From an uncultured Clostridia bacterium (lineage in GTDB: Bacteria; Bacillota; Clostridia; UBA1381): a DNA stretch of 44,524 nucleotides. This document shows positions 7,504 to 15,963 of this stretch, piece after piece. The stretch is from the NCBI GenBank assembly GCA_934501535.1, contig CAKSUM010000023.1, forward strand, positions 1 through 44,524. Direction: 5' to 3'. Within the stretch, counting starts at the first letter, position 1; each line of letters starts with the position of its first letter. The notes beneath the pieces were generated by a model that worked only from the letters and a program-made list of their open reading frames with translations, ran no database searches and had not been told where the DNA came from. The position numbers were made by a program, and so were the translations under genes.

Positions 7504-7532
7504 ATTATAGCAGATGCCGCAGCGCTTGTCAA
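7504..7532 (-). promoter_or_regulatory. Promoter of the AraC-family gene
   Basis: On the minus strand, -35 TTGACA (7527-7532), a 17-bp spacer and -10 TATAAT (7504-7509) form a perfect consensus. The predicted start near 7497 leaves a leader only about 14 bases long. Confidence 0.8.
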
Positions 7533-7564
7533 ACAAACCGTGCGGCTTCATTATAATACATATC

Positions 7565-7603
7565 GCCGCGGTAAGATAGGTTTTATCTTGCCGCGGCTTT
7601 TTT
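7565..7603 (+). terminator. Orphan plus-strand terminator upstream of the ABC operon
   Basis: GCCGCGGTAAGATA (7565-7578) pairs with TATCTTGCCGCGGC (7584-7597) with one G-T pair, followed by T6 (7598-7603). No plus-strand gene lies just before it. It may insulate the ABC operon from read-through or end a short transcript. Confidence 0.75.
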
Positions 7604-7713
7604 GCATGCTTTTTTTGCGTTTATGCCACGGCGGCGCCTCCCTGCGCGGCGCTGTGCGCTCTTATGAATTTTCCGCCTTCTGCCGCGCACAAAATGTTAA
7701 CAAAAAGTGTAAC

Positions 7714-7742
7714 TTGTTTGAAATATTTCATAATGCTATAAT
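7714..7742 (+). promoter_or_regulatory. Promoter of the ABC transporter / surface protein operon
   Basis: The -35 is TTGTTT (7714-7719), the spacer is 17 bp and the -10 is TATAAT (7737-7742). The perfect 12-bp palindrome TGAAATATTTCA (7719-7730) fills most of the spacer and could be an operator. The weak -35 suggests activator dependence. Confidence 0.6.
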
Positions 7743-7777
7743 TAAATTATCCAATAAATAAAAAGGAGAGGAATATT

Positions 7778-9157
7778 ATGAAAACATGTAAAAAAATTCT
7801 GTGTGCACTGCTGTCCGTGGCAATGCTTATTCCCGCGGCAGGCTGCGGAAGCACGGAAACCGGAGGAAAAATTGAAAAAATTACGGTTTGGTCGAATGAC
7901 GCCGGCACCAAGGACGTTTTGGAACAGCTGATTAAAGACTATAACGAAAACGAGGGAAAACAAAAGGGAATTATGATTGATTACACCGTGCACGGCGGCG
8001 ATTATGCACAGACGCTCGACATGGCGTTTGCCAATGACAGTGCACCCGATATCATGTCAATCCAGGGCGACAGACGCAAGTTTGTGGACAAAGGCTACTT
8101 AATGCCCATCGACGATCTTCCCGGCATGGACGAGCTGCTCGGCAAATATGACAGCCTGACAATAAAGAATTACACTATAGACGGCAGGGTCTACAGCGTA
8201 CCGACAAAGGTTACGGCGGTCGGCATGATATACAACAGAGATTTATTTAAAAAAGCCGGAATTGTTGATGAAAACGGTGAGGCAAAGCCGCCGGTTACAT
8301 GGGCGGAGATGGTTGAGGACGCAAAGAAAATAACCGATGTGCAGAATAAAATTTACGGAATTGCACTGCCCATGAAATGGGGCGGCTACTGGGACTGGGA
8401 TTTCTCAAAGCCGGTATTTTCGGCGACGGGAAAATATACATATGACCGCACGGCGGACAAATACGATTACGAGCTGTACAGAAAGCCGCTTGAATACTTG
8501 CTGCAAATCAAAGAGGACAAGAGCTTTTATCCCGGCCCCGAGGGTCTCGACAATGACCCGGCGCGTGCGCAGTTCGCGGAGGGACTCGTAGGAATGATGT
8601 TTGCGGCGTCATGGGACGTTTCGGTTCTTACAAATCAGTTCCCCGCAAAATGCGACTGGGGCGTTGCGCCGATACCCGTAATCGACGAGGCGGATTTGGG
8701 AAAATATTATTACGAATCGACCGACGAATGTTCGTTTGACGTATCAAGCAAGGCTGCCGCAAAAGACCCGGCGAAGATTGCCGAGGTATTCAAATTCTTC
8801 AACAGCACCGAGGTTGTTACAAAGCTCTACGAAGAAGGCTGCATCATACCGTACAGAAGCGAATGTATAGAAAATGCAAATGCCGTAAAGGACATCAAGG
8901 GCTGGGCGGAATTCGGCGAAATCGCCACAAAATCAAAAGCGGTTCAGGGCTGGGTTACGCTTAAAATCGAGGGAGACAGCGACAATGACGCTCTTGCAAA
9001 GGTTTGGTTCGGAACTCTCAGTATCGATGATTTTATAAACGGCAGAAATGAAATATGGAACAGCGCATATCAAAAGGGTCTTGCCGAAGGCACGATAGAC
9101 CGTCTTGCCGAATTCAAAGATAAGGATTCGGAGCTGTTCGTCAGAGAGATAAAATGA
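7778..9157 (+). CDS. Sugar ABC transporter, extracellular solute-binding lipoprotein
   Basis: This 459-residue protein starts with a lipoprotein signal peptide ending in the lipobox P-A-A-G-C (Cys23), so it should be lipid-anchored outside the membrane. The mature part has family-1 (MalE/UgpB-like) features: I-T-V-W-S-N-D-A-G, N-D-S-A-P-D-I-M-S-I-Q-G, Y-S-V-P-T-K-V-T-A-V-G-M-I-Y-N-R-D-L-F-K-K-A-G-I and W-A-E-M-V-E-D-A-K-K-I. It would capture an oligosaccharide for the two permeases that follow. GGAGAGG precedes the ATG. It is the first gene of a long co-directional cluster. Confidence 0.92.
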   Translation: MKTCKKILCALLSVAMLIPAAGCGSTETGGKIEKITVWSNDAGTKDVLEQLIKDYNENEGKQKGIMIDYTVHGGDYAQTLDMAFANDSAPDIMSIQGDRRKFVDKGYLMPIDDLPGMDELLGKYDSLTIKNYTIDGRVYSVPTKVTAVGMIYNRDLFKKAGIVDENGEAKPPVTWAEMVEDAKKITDVQNKIYGIALPMKWGGYWDWDFSKPVFSATGKYTYDRTADKYDYELYRKPLEYLLQIKEDKSFYPGPEGLDNDPARAQFAEGLVGMMFAASWDVSVLTNQFPAKCDWGVAPIPVIDEADLGKYYYESTDECSFDVSSKAAAKDPAKIAEVFKFFNSTEVVTKLYEEGCIIPYRSECIENANAVKDIKGWAEFGEIATKSKAVQGWVTLKIEGDSDNDALAKVWFGTLSIDDFINGRNEIWNSAYQKGLAEGTIDRLAEFKDKDSELFVREIK

Positions 9158-9168
9158 GGTGACTGAAA

Positions 9169-10110
9169 TTGCGCAATGCAAAAGGAACGGCTGCGGCGGA
9201 GCATAAAAGCGGACTCCGCCGCAAAGATAACATTCAGGCGGTGCTTATGATACTGCCGCAGGTTATAGGTCTGATGCTTTTCAGCATCTATCCCATACTG
9301 TACGTGGTGAAATATTCTTTTTTCGATTACAATATGGTGACGGCAAAATTCTGCGGTCTTGATAACTTTATCCGGATTTTCACAAATGACCCGGCATATT
9401 GGAAAAGTATTGTAAACATCTTGATTATAGGCGGTTCAAAACTTATCGTTGAAATACCGCTTGCATTTGTACTGGCACACATAATTGATTCAAAATATAT
9501 CCGCGCAAAGGGCATTTTCAGAACTATTTACTACATGCCGAGTGTTATGAGCTCGGCGGTAATCGGTCTGATATATTATTTCCTGTTTTCCGCGTCGGAC
9601 GGCGTTGTAAATTCATTCCTGCTGCATATAAATGCAATCGCCGAACCGATACCGTGGTTTTCGGAAAAATGGAGCGCGCTTTTTGTCATTGCAGTGGCTT
9701 CGCTGTGGCAGGGCTTCGGCGTGAATGTACTCTTTTTCTCGTCGGGCATGTCCACAATCCCCAAGGATTATTACGAAAGCGCGGATATCGACGGTGCAAC
9801 TACGGTGCAAAAACTCCTGCACATAACCATACCGTCGCTCGGCCCTATTATGCAGGTTATATGCATGCTTGCAATTATTAATACGCTTAAAATGATGGAT
9901 TTGGTAAAGGTGCTGACCAACGGTAATCCGGCAGGCGAAACCGAAGTGCTCATGCTGTATCTGTTTAAGAAATTCTTCGCGTACGGCAGCGGCACCGAAG
10001 CGGAAATCGGCTATGCGGCGGCACTCGGAGTTGTGACGGCGGTCATTCTGGGACTGATAACCGTCCTGTACAAGAAAATGACCCACAAAATGGAGGAAAG
10101 CAATATATGA
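9169..10110 (+). CDS. Sugar ABC transporter permease (MalF/UgpA-like)
   Basis: This 313-residue membrane protein has six predicted membrane segments and the permease EAA loop near residues 205-225 (Y-Y-E-S-A-D-I-D-G-A-T-T-V-Q-K-L-L-H-I), where the ATPase docks. The start is TTG at 9169-9171: GAGGTG ends seven bases before it, and no ATG lies between the previous stop and the first helix. It begins 12 bases after the binding-protein stop and overlaps the next permease by four bases (ATGA). No ATPase gene is present in the window; a shared MsmK-like ATPase elsewhere is the usual arrangement. Confidence 0.92.
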   Translation: MRNAKGTAAAEHKSGLRRKDNIQAVLMILPQVIGLMLFSIYPILYVVKYSFFDYNMVTAKFCGLDNFIRIFTNDPAYWKSIVNILIIGGSKLIVEIPLAFVLAHIIDSKYIRAKGIFRTIYYMPSVMSSAVIGLIYYFLFSASDGVVNSFLLHINAIAEPIPWFSEKWSALFVIAVASLWQGFGVNVLFFSSGMSTIPKDYYESADIDGATTVQKLLHITIPSLGPIMQVICMLAIINTLKMMDLVKVLTNGNPAGETEVLMLYLFKKFFAYGSGTEAEIGYAAALGVVTAVILGLITVLYKKMTHKMEESNI

Positions 10111-10952
10111 AACGTACAAATGCTCTGATTAAAACCGTACTGTATATACTGCTGATATTTGTTTCGGCAATTACGCTCATTCCGGTTGTGTATACGATTT
10201 TTTCGTCATTTAAAGATAATATGGAGATACTCAATAACAGCGCGAAAATTCTCCCCAAGGTTTTCAGATTTGAAAACTATGCCGAAGCATGGCGTCTGGC
10301 GGATTTTAAAACCTACACGCTCAACAGCGTTATTTTTGCAGGTGTGTCCGCCGTAGGCTGCGTGTTTGTTTCGGCAATTTCGGGCTATGTCTACGCAAGG
10401 GCGAGCTTCCCCGGGAAAAACGTGCTGTTCGTCCTTATAATATCCACCATGTTTGTATGCCTCGGCAGCATAACGCTTTACCCCACTCTGAAGGTGGCAA
10501 AGCTTTTGCATATAAACAACAGTATTCTCGGCGTGGCGCTGATTAACATTTTCGGCGCAAATGCCGCTAACGTATTTCTTGCAAGAAATTTCGTCATGGG
10601 GCTGCCACGCGAGCTGGAGGAGGCGGCAAGCATTGACGGCTGCGATTTCTTCACCACCGGCATACGCATTGTTCTGCCGCTTTTAAAGCCGGTTATGGCA
10701 ACTATATCAATCCTGTGCTTCAGCGGCGCGTGGAACGATTATGTGCTGCCCATGGTGTTCACTCTCGGAAAGCCGCAAAGCTATCCGCTCACGGTGGGAC
10801 TTGTGGCGCTGCAAAGTCAGGGCGAGGCGGCTACTTCGTGGAATTTGCTGCTCGCCGGCACAACCATGTCGATTGTACCGATACTTATAATTTATCTGGC
10901 GTTCAACAAATACTTCACAAAAGGCTTGACGGAAGGCGCGGTGAAAGGATAA
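10107..10952 (+). CDS. Sugar ABC transporter permease (MalG/UgpE-like)
   Basis: This 281-residue integral membrane protein has about six helices and the EAA motif near residues 165-190 (L-P-R-E-L-E-E-A-A-S-I-D-G-C-D-F-F-T-T-G). It forms the channel with the preceding permease. Its start overlaps that gene's stop as ATGA, and its own stop overlaps the next start as TAATG, so translation is probably coupled through to the first surface protein. This ties the transporter and the secreted proteins into one operon. Confidence 0.92.
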   Translation: MKRTNALIKTVLYILLIFVSAITLIPVVYTIFSSFKDNMEILNNSAKILPKVFRFENYAEAWRLADFKTYTLNSVIFAGVSAVGCVFVSAISGYVYARASFPGKNVLFVLIISTMFVCLGSITLYPTLKVAKLLHINNSILGVALINIFGANAANVFLARNFVMGLPRELEEAASIDGCDFFTTGIRIVLPLLKPVMATISILCFSGAWNDYVLPMVFTLGKPQSYPLTVGLVALQSQGEAATSWNLLLAGTTMSIVPILIIYLAFNKYFTKGLTEGAVKG

Positions 10953-13900
10953 TGAAAAGGCTCACTGTCAGAAATTGTTTTTCGGTATTTCTTGCCGTAT
11001 GCATATCCGCTGCGGCAGCGCCTGCGCAGGCTGCCGATTACAAACCGTCGGTTAAAAGCGTATATCAGGACACCTATGTTTATTCGGGCGGCGATAAAAG
11101 CAATTTTTATTCGTATGAACACCTGGAGGCGTCGGCGTCAACCTGGACATATATTTCTTTTGATATGTCGGATATAAAATACTTAAACTATAAGGCGACG
11201 CTGACCGTCACGCTGCGCGATACGGTACCCGCGGGCACGAATGCCTCCGCCGGAATTTACGGCACCGCCGACGATAACTGGGAACAGAGCGAGCTGACCG
11301 GCGCAAACCGTCCCATGCCGACAGAGAGAATTGCGGAGGTGGATTTTGAAGTAAACTCGCCTGCGCAAATCGACGTGACGCGGTATGTGCGCAGGCACGC
11401 CGGCAGACGCGGAAAAATATCGTTTGTGATTTTGGAGGATAACGGCGACGGTAAAACGCTCAGCTTTTATTCGGGCGAAAGCGGAAAGGGAGCGCAGCTT
11501 ACGATTGACAGGAATGCCTACGATGCCGCCTTATACGAAAGCGAGCCGGACGGGGAAAAGGTTTTTTACCGTGACAGCTCGGAGGACCCCGAGGAAACCG
11601 AAGTTTCCCCGGAGCCATTTGACCGGGAGGAGCATGAATATTTTGTGCCGGAGCCTGATATTTCGGTTATAGACAAGGGCACTGACATCGATTCCCTCAC
11701 AACAACGCGCACCGCACCGTGGATGGTTAATTATCATTTGACAAAGGTCGGGCAGGCGGCTGCCGGATATGCCGGCGGCGAGTGCGGACAGTTCATGTTC
11801 TGCGCGGATATTTCGCCGTCGAACCCCGACAATATGCTGATAGGGCTTGATACATGCAATGTTTTCAAAAGTGAGAACGGCGGCAAAACATGGTTTGACG
11901 CGTCGGGCGGACTTGCGCTTATGGGTACCACCGACATTCGGTTTGACCCCGACAATGACAGCGTCGCGTATGTTGCGGCTTGTCCTCATTCCGGGAGCGC
12001 CGACTACAATGAATTTTCGGGACTCTGGAAAACAACCGACGGCGGAAAAAATTGGGTACAGCTGAATGATTTTCAATACACAAAGACCCTGTACAACGGA
12101 TACATAATCGATTTCGGCGAAAAAGACGAACGCGACAGGCGCAGATTATATACCGGCGTGTACAATCAGGGTGTAATGTATTCCGATGACGGCGGCGAAA
12201 CATGGAGCAGCCCGGAGCTTGTAAACAAGGGTATCACAACACTGCATGTAATAGGAGAAACTCTTGCGGCGACAACCGCCGACGGAGTATATGTAAAGGA
12301 AAAGGATAGAGAATGGGTGCAATGCCGTGACGGGCTGGGTTCCGCCGAGATAACGGGTCTTGCGGTTGACCCGGCGGATAACTCTCACTGGTTCTGCACC
12401 GACAGGGACAACATTTACGAAAGCTGCGACCGCGGACAGCACTGGAATATAATTCAGACCGTGCAATCCGCGCAGCTGACCACAGGCGGATTTGCCGCGG
12501 TGCATTTTAACGCGCCGCAGCCGGGAGAACCCGTGATTTTGTATATCGTCTGCACGTCGCAGACCTATACGCTGCGTTACAGCACCGATTACGGAAAAAC
12601 AATCCTTATCCCGGAATTTGACGGGCGCGATACCGTGTATCTGGAGGATAATCACGGCTGGTTCACCGAGGCGTTCAGGGTGAACCCGGCAAAGGGAAAC
12701 GAGTGTATGGTATCGGTTGACGGCGAGCTGCATCGGGGCGTTTACGAAGCCGACGGCAAGCTGCATCTGTATCCGTCGGCAAGCGGTATTTCCGGAATTC
12801 GCGCAAGCGATTTTGAATTTTCTGCGGATAATCCGAACAAGTTTTTTATCGCCGCAATCGACCGCGGCGTGATAAAAACCGTAGACACCGGAAACGGTGA
12901 AAATTATCCGCTGTGCGACAATCTTCCGTTTGAGGACAGGTACAATATAAGGTTCGGCGGCGCAAAAACATCAACCGCAATTGCCGTTGACCCCAAAGAT
13001 GAAAACAGGGTCATAGCAAGCGTCGGGACGTGGAGCGACTGCGTGCTCAAAGAGAGCAGAAACGGCGGACAAAGCTATGTCGAGCTTCCGGGAACCGAGT
13101 GTTCGCCCCCGAATTTGATAGAGTTTCACAAAAACAATCCGCAGATAATTTACGCCGGAAAGCTGATAAGCTATGATAACGGCGCAACCTGGAAAAAATC
13201 AAAGGCGGCGGTGCTTGCCGTTTCGCCGTTCAATCCCGACGTGGTGTACGGCACTTTGAGCGACAAGGTTTATGTTTCCTACAACTGCGGAAAGGACTGG
13301 GAATGTTACAACAACACCGTAATAAGCGGCATGCAGCGCATGTGTGCGGATATTGCCGAGGAGGGTAAGGTGTACATCGGCACCTTCACCGACGGAATGT
13401 ACATAATTACAAAGGATAATTCCGTGCATGTCACCGAGGAAAACGGTCTTGAAAAAAGCGCCGGCGGAGTAATCCCCATAATGGACATTGCGCAGGATTT
13501 TGATAACCCCAAACACCTGCTCGCCGGCGGTGTTGATAATTACAAAAGAACGGTGAGCGCCGGACTGTTTGAAAGCTATGACGGCGGCAAAAGCTGGCGC
13601 GTGGTTGACGGAATAGGAAACGGCAAGGATATTTGGGTTATAGAATTTCACCCGCTGAAAAAGGCGGCATACATCGGAACATCGAGCGGAACGTATATTT
13701 ACGAATATGAAAAATGGTTCGACCGCGGCACACGGTTTTTCAGCGACACCGCCGCGGAGGATACAGAAATTGATGCGCTCGGCCGTGACGGAACAGCCTC
13801 CGGTTATCCGGACGGGAGTTTTCTGCCCGACAAGGTGTTAACGCGCGCGGAGTTCGCGGAATTTATACGAAAAATTATTCCCGACTCGCAGCACACGGCG

Positions 13901-14275
13901 GCGGAATTTGATGATGTATCCCCCGGCGCGTGGTATTACGGCTCGGTAAAGGCTGTCCGCAGCGCCGGCGTTATGGTCGGAAGCAATGGCATTTTCAGAC
14001 CCGATGATTTAATCACCCAAGAGGAGGCGTTAACCGTGCTTGCAAAGGTTCTCGGGTTCGGGAAAATATATAAAGATATTTCCGCCGATGACGCGCGCCG
14101 AGCGGATTTTACCGCAGATGTTTCGGATTATGCAAAAATAAGCGTTTACAAGTGCGCGCAGTACGGCGTTTTAAACCGCGCGGAGGATAAGTTTGATTTT
14201 TCGCCGCAGAAAGAGATGACAAGGCGCGATGCGGCAATTTTGATTTACAGGGTAAAGGAGGCGCTCAGGGGCTGA
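10952..14275 (+). CDS. Surface protein: CBM96-like domain, BNR/GH74-like propeller, SLH anchor
   Basis: This 1107-residue protein has a signal peptide cleaved near A-Q-A (about 28). Residues ~35-190 form a DNRLRE/CBM96-like beta domain (V-Y-Q-D-T-Y-V-Y and W-T-Y-I-S-F-D-M-S). Residues ~249-915 hold about nine Asp-box/BNR turns (S-E-N-G-G-K-T-W, S-D-D-G-G-E-T-W, S-Y-D-G-G-K-S-W) as in sortilin or GH74-like propellers. Residues ~929-1107 are three SLH repeats (S-G-Y-P-D-G-S-F, F-R-P-D-D-L-I-T-Q-E-E-A) that bind secondary cell-wall polymer. The ATG at 10952 follows AAAGGA and overlaps the permease stop by one base. It is paralogous to the protein at 25176. The role is polysaccharide binding or cleavage at the cell surface; I cannot verify catalytic residues. 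Confidence 0.85.
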   Translation: MKRLTVRNCFSVFLAVCISAAAAPAQAADYKPSVKSVYQDTYVYSGGDKSNFYSYEHLEASASTWTYISFDMSDIKYLNYKATLTVTLRDTVPAGTNASAGIYGTADDNWEQSELTGANRPMPTERIAEVDFEVNSPAQIDVTRYVRRHAGRRGKISFVILEDNGDGKTLSFYSGESGKGAQLTIDRNAYDAALYESEPDGEKVFYRDSSEDPEETEVSPEPFDREEHEYFVPEPDISVIDKGTDIDSLTTTRTAPWMVNYHLTKVGQAAAGYAGGECGQFMFCADISPSNPDNMLIGLDTCNVFKSENGGKTWFDASGGLALMGTTDIRFDPDNDSVAYVAACPHSGSADYNEFSGLWKTTDGGKNWVQLNDFQYTKTLYNGYIIDFGEKDERDRRRLYTGVYNQGVMYSDDGGETWSSPELVNKGITTLHVIGETLAATTADGVYVKEKDREWVQCRDGLGSAEITGLAVDPADNSHWFCTDRDNIYESCDRGQHWNIIQTVQSAQLTTGGFAAVHFNAPQPGEPVILYIVCTSQTYTLRYSTDYGKTILIPEFDGRDTVYLEDNHGWFTEAFRVNPAKGNECMVSVDGELHRGVYEADGKLHLYPSASGISGIRASDFEFSADNPNKFFIAAIDRGVIKTVDTGNGENYPLCDNLPFEDRYNIRFGGAKTSTAIAVDPKDENRVIASVGTWSDCVLKESRNGGQSYVELPGTECSPPNLIEFHKNNPQIIYAGKLISYDNGATWKKSKAAVLAVSPFNPDVVYGTLSDKVYVSYNCGKDWECYNNTVISGMQRMCADIAEEGKVYIGTFTDGMYIITKDNSVHVTEENGLEKSAGGVIPIMDIAQDFDNPKHLLAGGVDNYKRTVSAGLFESYDGGKSWRVVDGIGNGKDIWVIEFHPLKKAAYIGTSSGTYIYEYEKWFDRGTRFFSDTAAEDTEIDALGRDGTASGYPDGSFLPDKVLTRAEFAEFIRKIIPDSQHTAAEFDDVSPGAWYYGSVKAVRSAGVMVGSNGIFRPDDLITQEEALTVLAKVLGFGKIYKDISADDARRADFTADVSDYAKISVYKCAQYGVLNRAEDKFDFSPQKEMTRRDAAILIYRVKEALRG

Positions 14276-15936
14276 TGAAAAAGATTACGGGTATATTGCT
14301 TGCGGCAGTGTGTTTGCTGCAGCCGTTCGCTGCGGTGCATGCGGATATATGCATAAGGGCGGATTTGGACGGAGGTTTGAAAATTACCGACTTTTCGGAC
14401 GAAAACGCCGAAAGAGGTGTAGGCATAATGCCGTACGGCAGCGACATAAATTCCGAAAAAACGCAGACTGAAATTTTTGATGATATGCTGTACATAAATC
14501 AAATGGGTATCGGCGAAAAATCAGTCACACTTTTTCCGGAGCTTACGGAAAATGCGGTGTACCGCGCAGCTGTGCGCAGCGAAAATGCAGGCGCCGCTCA
14601 AACATGTGATTTTGAATGGATTTCGCCGCAGACCGTGGCAGGTACATTCTATCCCTCGCTGAATGCACAGAACATGCGTCAGATGATTACTTCGGAATAC
14701 GGTCTGAAAATTCTCGATTTATACTGCGGTGATGTTTCGGGCCTGTCCGCCGAGGGAAAAGCGGCGCTTGCCGCGTATCTGGCAGGCGCGCAGACATTGG
14801 GAGCGGCGGATTTTATAAAAAAGTGCACGCGCGCTGCGGCGGCTCTGTCGATTTGCGACATTTCCGACGGCGACATCTCCGCGGCGGCAAATCCTGTTGA
14901 TGAAAAGCTTGCGCGGCTGTGCGACGATTTGGAAATCTCCGCTTTGCCCGAGTATTTGTCATACCGTATCCGCGATAATCGGTTTAAATTAAATCTGTCA
15001 AAAAGGATTAACGGCAGCAGAAGCCGTGCCGCGGCGGATTTTGAGGATTATTTTACCGAGCAGTTTTATCTTGCGCGGATAGAAACGGCGCAAAATTACA
15101 GTCAGATTAATCCTGTTCTGACGGCTATGTCACAAAAATGCGGCTTGAATTTATCGCAGTACAATTTGCTCACGGACAAGAAAAATACGGACGAAAACCT
15201 CACCGGTAAAAGCTTTGAAACGACGAAAGCGCTGGAGGAATACATAAACGGATTTACAAATCCCGTATCTCCGGTAACGCCCGGGGGCGGCGCCTCTGCC
15301 GGCGGAACAGGCGGTGGAGGAACGGGCGGCGGAGGTGCAAAAATCTCCGTCGGAGCATTGCCGCAGCAGACGCCCGAACCGGCGGCGGGAAAATTCGGCG
15401 ATGTTAATTCATCGCATTGGGCAAGCGACGCAATCAATGTTCTTTCGGAGCGCGGCGTGTTATCCGGCTACGGCAACGGGGATTTTTGTCCCGACAACAG
15501 CGTTACGAGAGCGGAATTTCTGACAATGCTTCTGCGCACGTTCGGTCTTGCCGAAAGCGGCGCCGACGGCGGTTTCTCCGATACACCGGAGGACGCATGG
15601 TATTACGGCTATGCGGCGTCGGGGAAAAAGTACGGAATTACCGGCGGATATGAGGACGGCTCATTCCGTGCGGACAACCGCGTGTCGCGCCAGGAGGCGG
15701 CTTGCATGCTGGTAAATGCGGCGGACGTTAAGGCGATACCGCTTGCGTCGGTACGCGGATTTGAGGATTTTTCGGACGGTGCGGACATTGCCGCATATGC
15801 CGCGGAAAAGGTGCAAAGGCTGTTTTGCGCCGGCATTATCAGCGGATATGAAAACGGCAGATTTTTGCCGCAGAAAGAATTATCGCGTGCCGAGGCGGCA
15901 CAAATGATTTTTCTGCTTTTGAAAATCAGCGCTTAA
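14275..15936 (+). CDS. SLH-domain surface protein with Gly-rich linker
   Basis: This 553-residue protein has a signal peptide (about 1-23), then a roughly 310-residue region I do not recognise, rich in Ala/Glu/Asp. A flexible linker follows (P-G-G-G-A-S-A-G-G-T-G-G-G-G-T-G-G-G-G, about 335-355), then three SLH repeats (about 372-553) with L-S-G-Y-G-N-G-D-F, T-G-G-Y-E-D-G-S-F and I-S-G-Y-E-N-G-R-F. It should be displayed on the cell wall through the SLH repeats. The ATG overlaps the previous stop by one base (TGATG), so the two SLH proteins are probably co-translated. The N-terminal region could be a scaffold; no catalytic motif is visible. Confidence 0.85.
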   Translation: MKKITGILLAAVCLLQPFAAVHADICIRADLDGGLKITDFSDENAERGVGIMPYGSDINSEKTQTEIFDDMLYINQMGIGEKSVTLFPELTENAVYRAAVRSENAGAAQTCDFEWISPQTVAGTFYPSLNAQNMRQMITSEYGLKILDLYCGDVSGLSAEGKAALAAYLAGAQTLGAADFIKKCTRAAAALSICDISDGDISAAANPVDEKLARLCDDLEISALPEYLSYRIRDNRFKLNLSKRINGSRSRAAADFEDYFTEQFYLARIETAQNYSQINPVLTAMSQKCGLNLSQYNLLTDKKNTDENLTGKSFETTKALEEYINGFTNPVSPVTPGGGASAGGTGGGGTGGGGAKISVGALPQQTPEPAAGKFGDVNSSHWASDAINVLSERGVLSGYGNGDFCPDNSVTRAEFLTMLLRTFGLAESGADGGFSDTPEDAWYYGYAASGKKYGITGGYEDGSFRADNRVSRQEAACMLVNAADVKAIPLASVRGFEDFSDGADIAAYAAEKVQRLFCAGIISGYENGRFLPQKELSRAEAAQMIFLLLKISA

Positions 15937-15963
15937 TGATGTTTTGAAAGGATATTGAACAAA

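Noticed and set aside
10715..10951. Upstream extension of the propeller/SLH protein
   Set aside because: The frame stays open into the permease gene, but the ATG at 10952 has a ribosome-binding site and is followed directly by a signal peptide.
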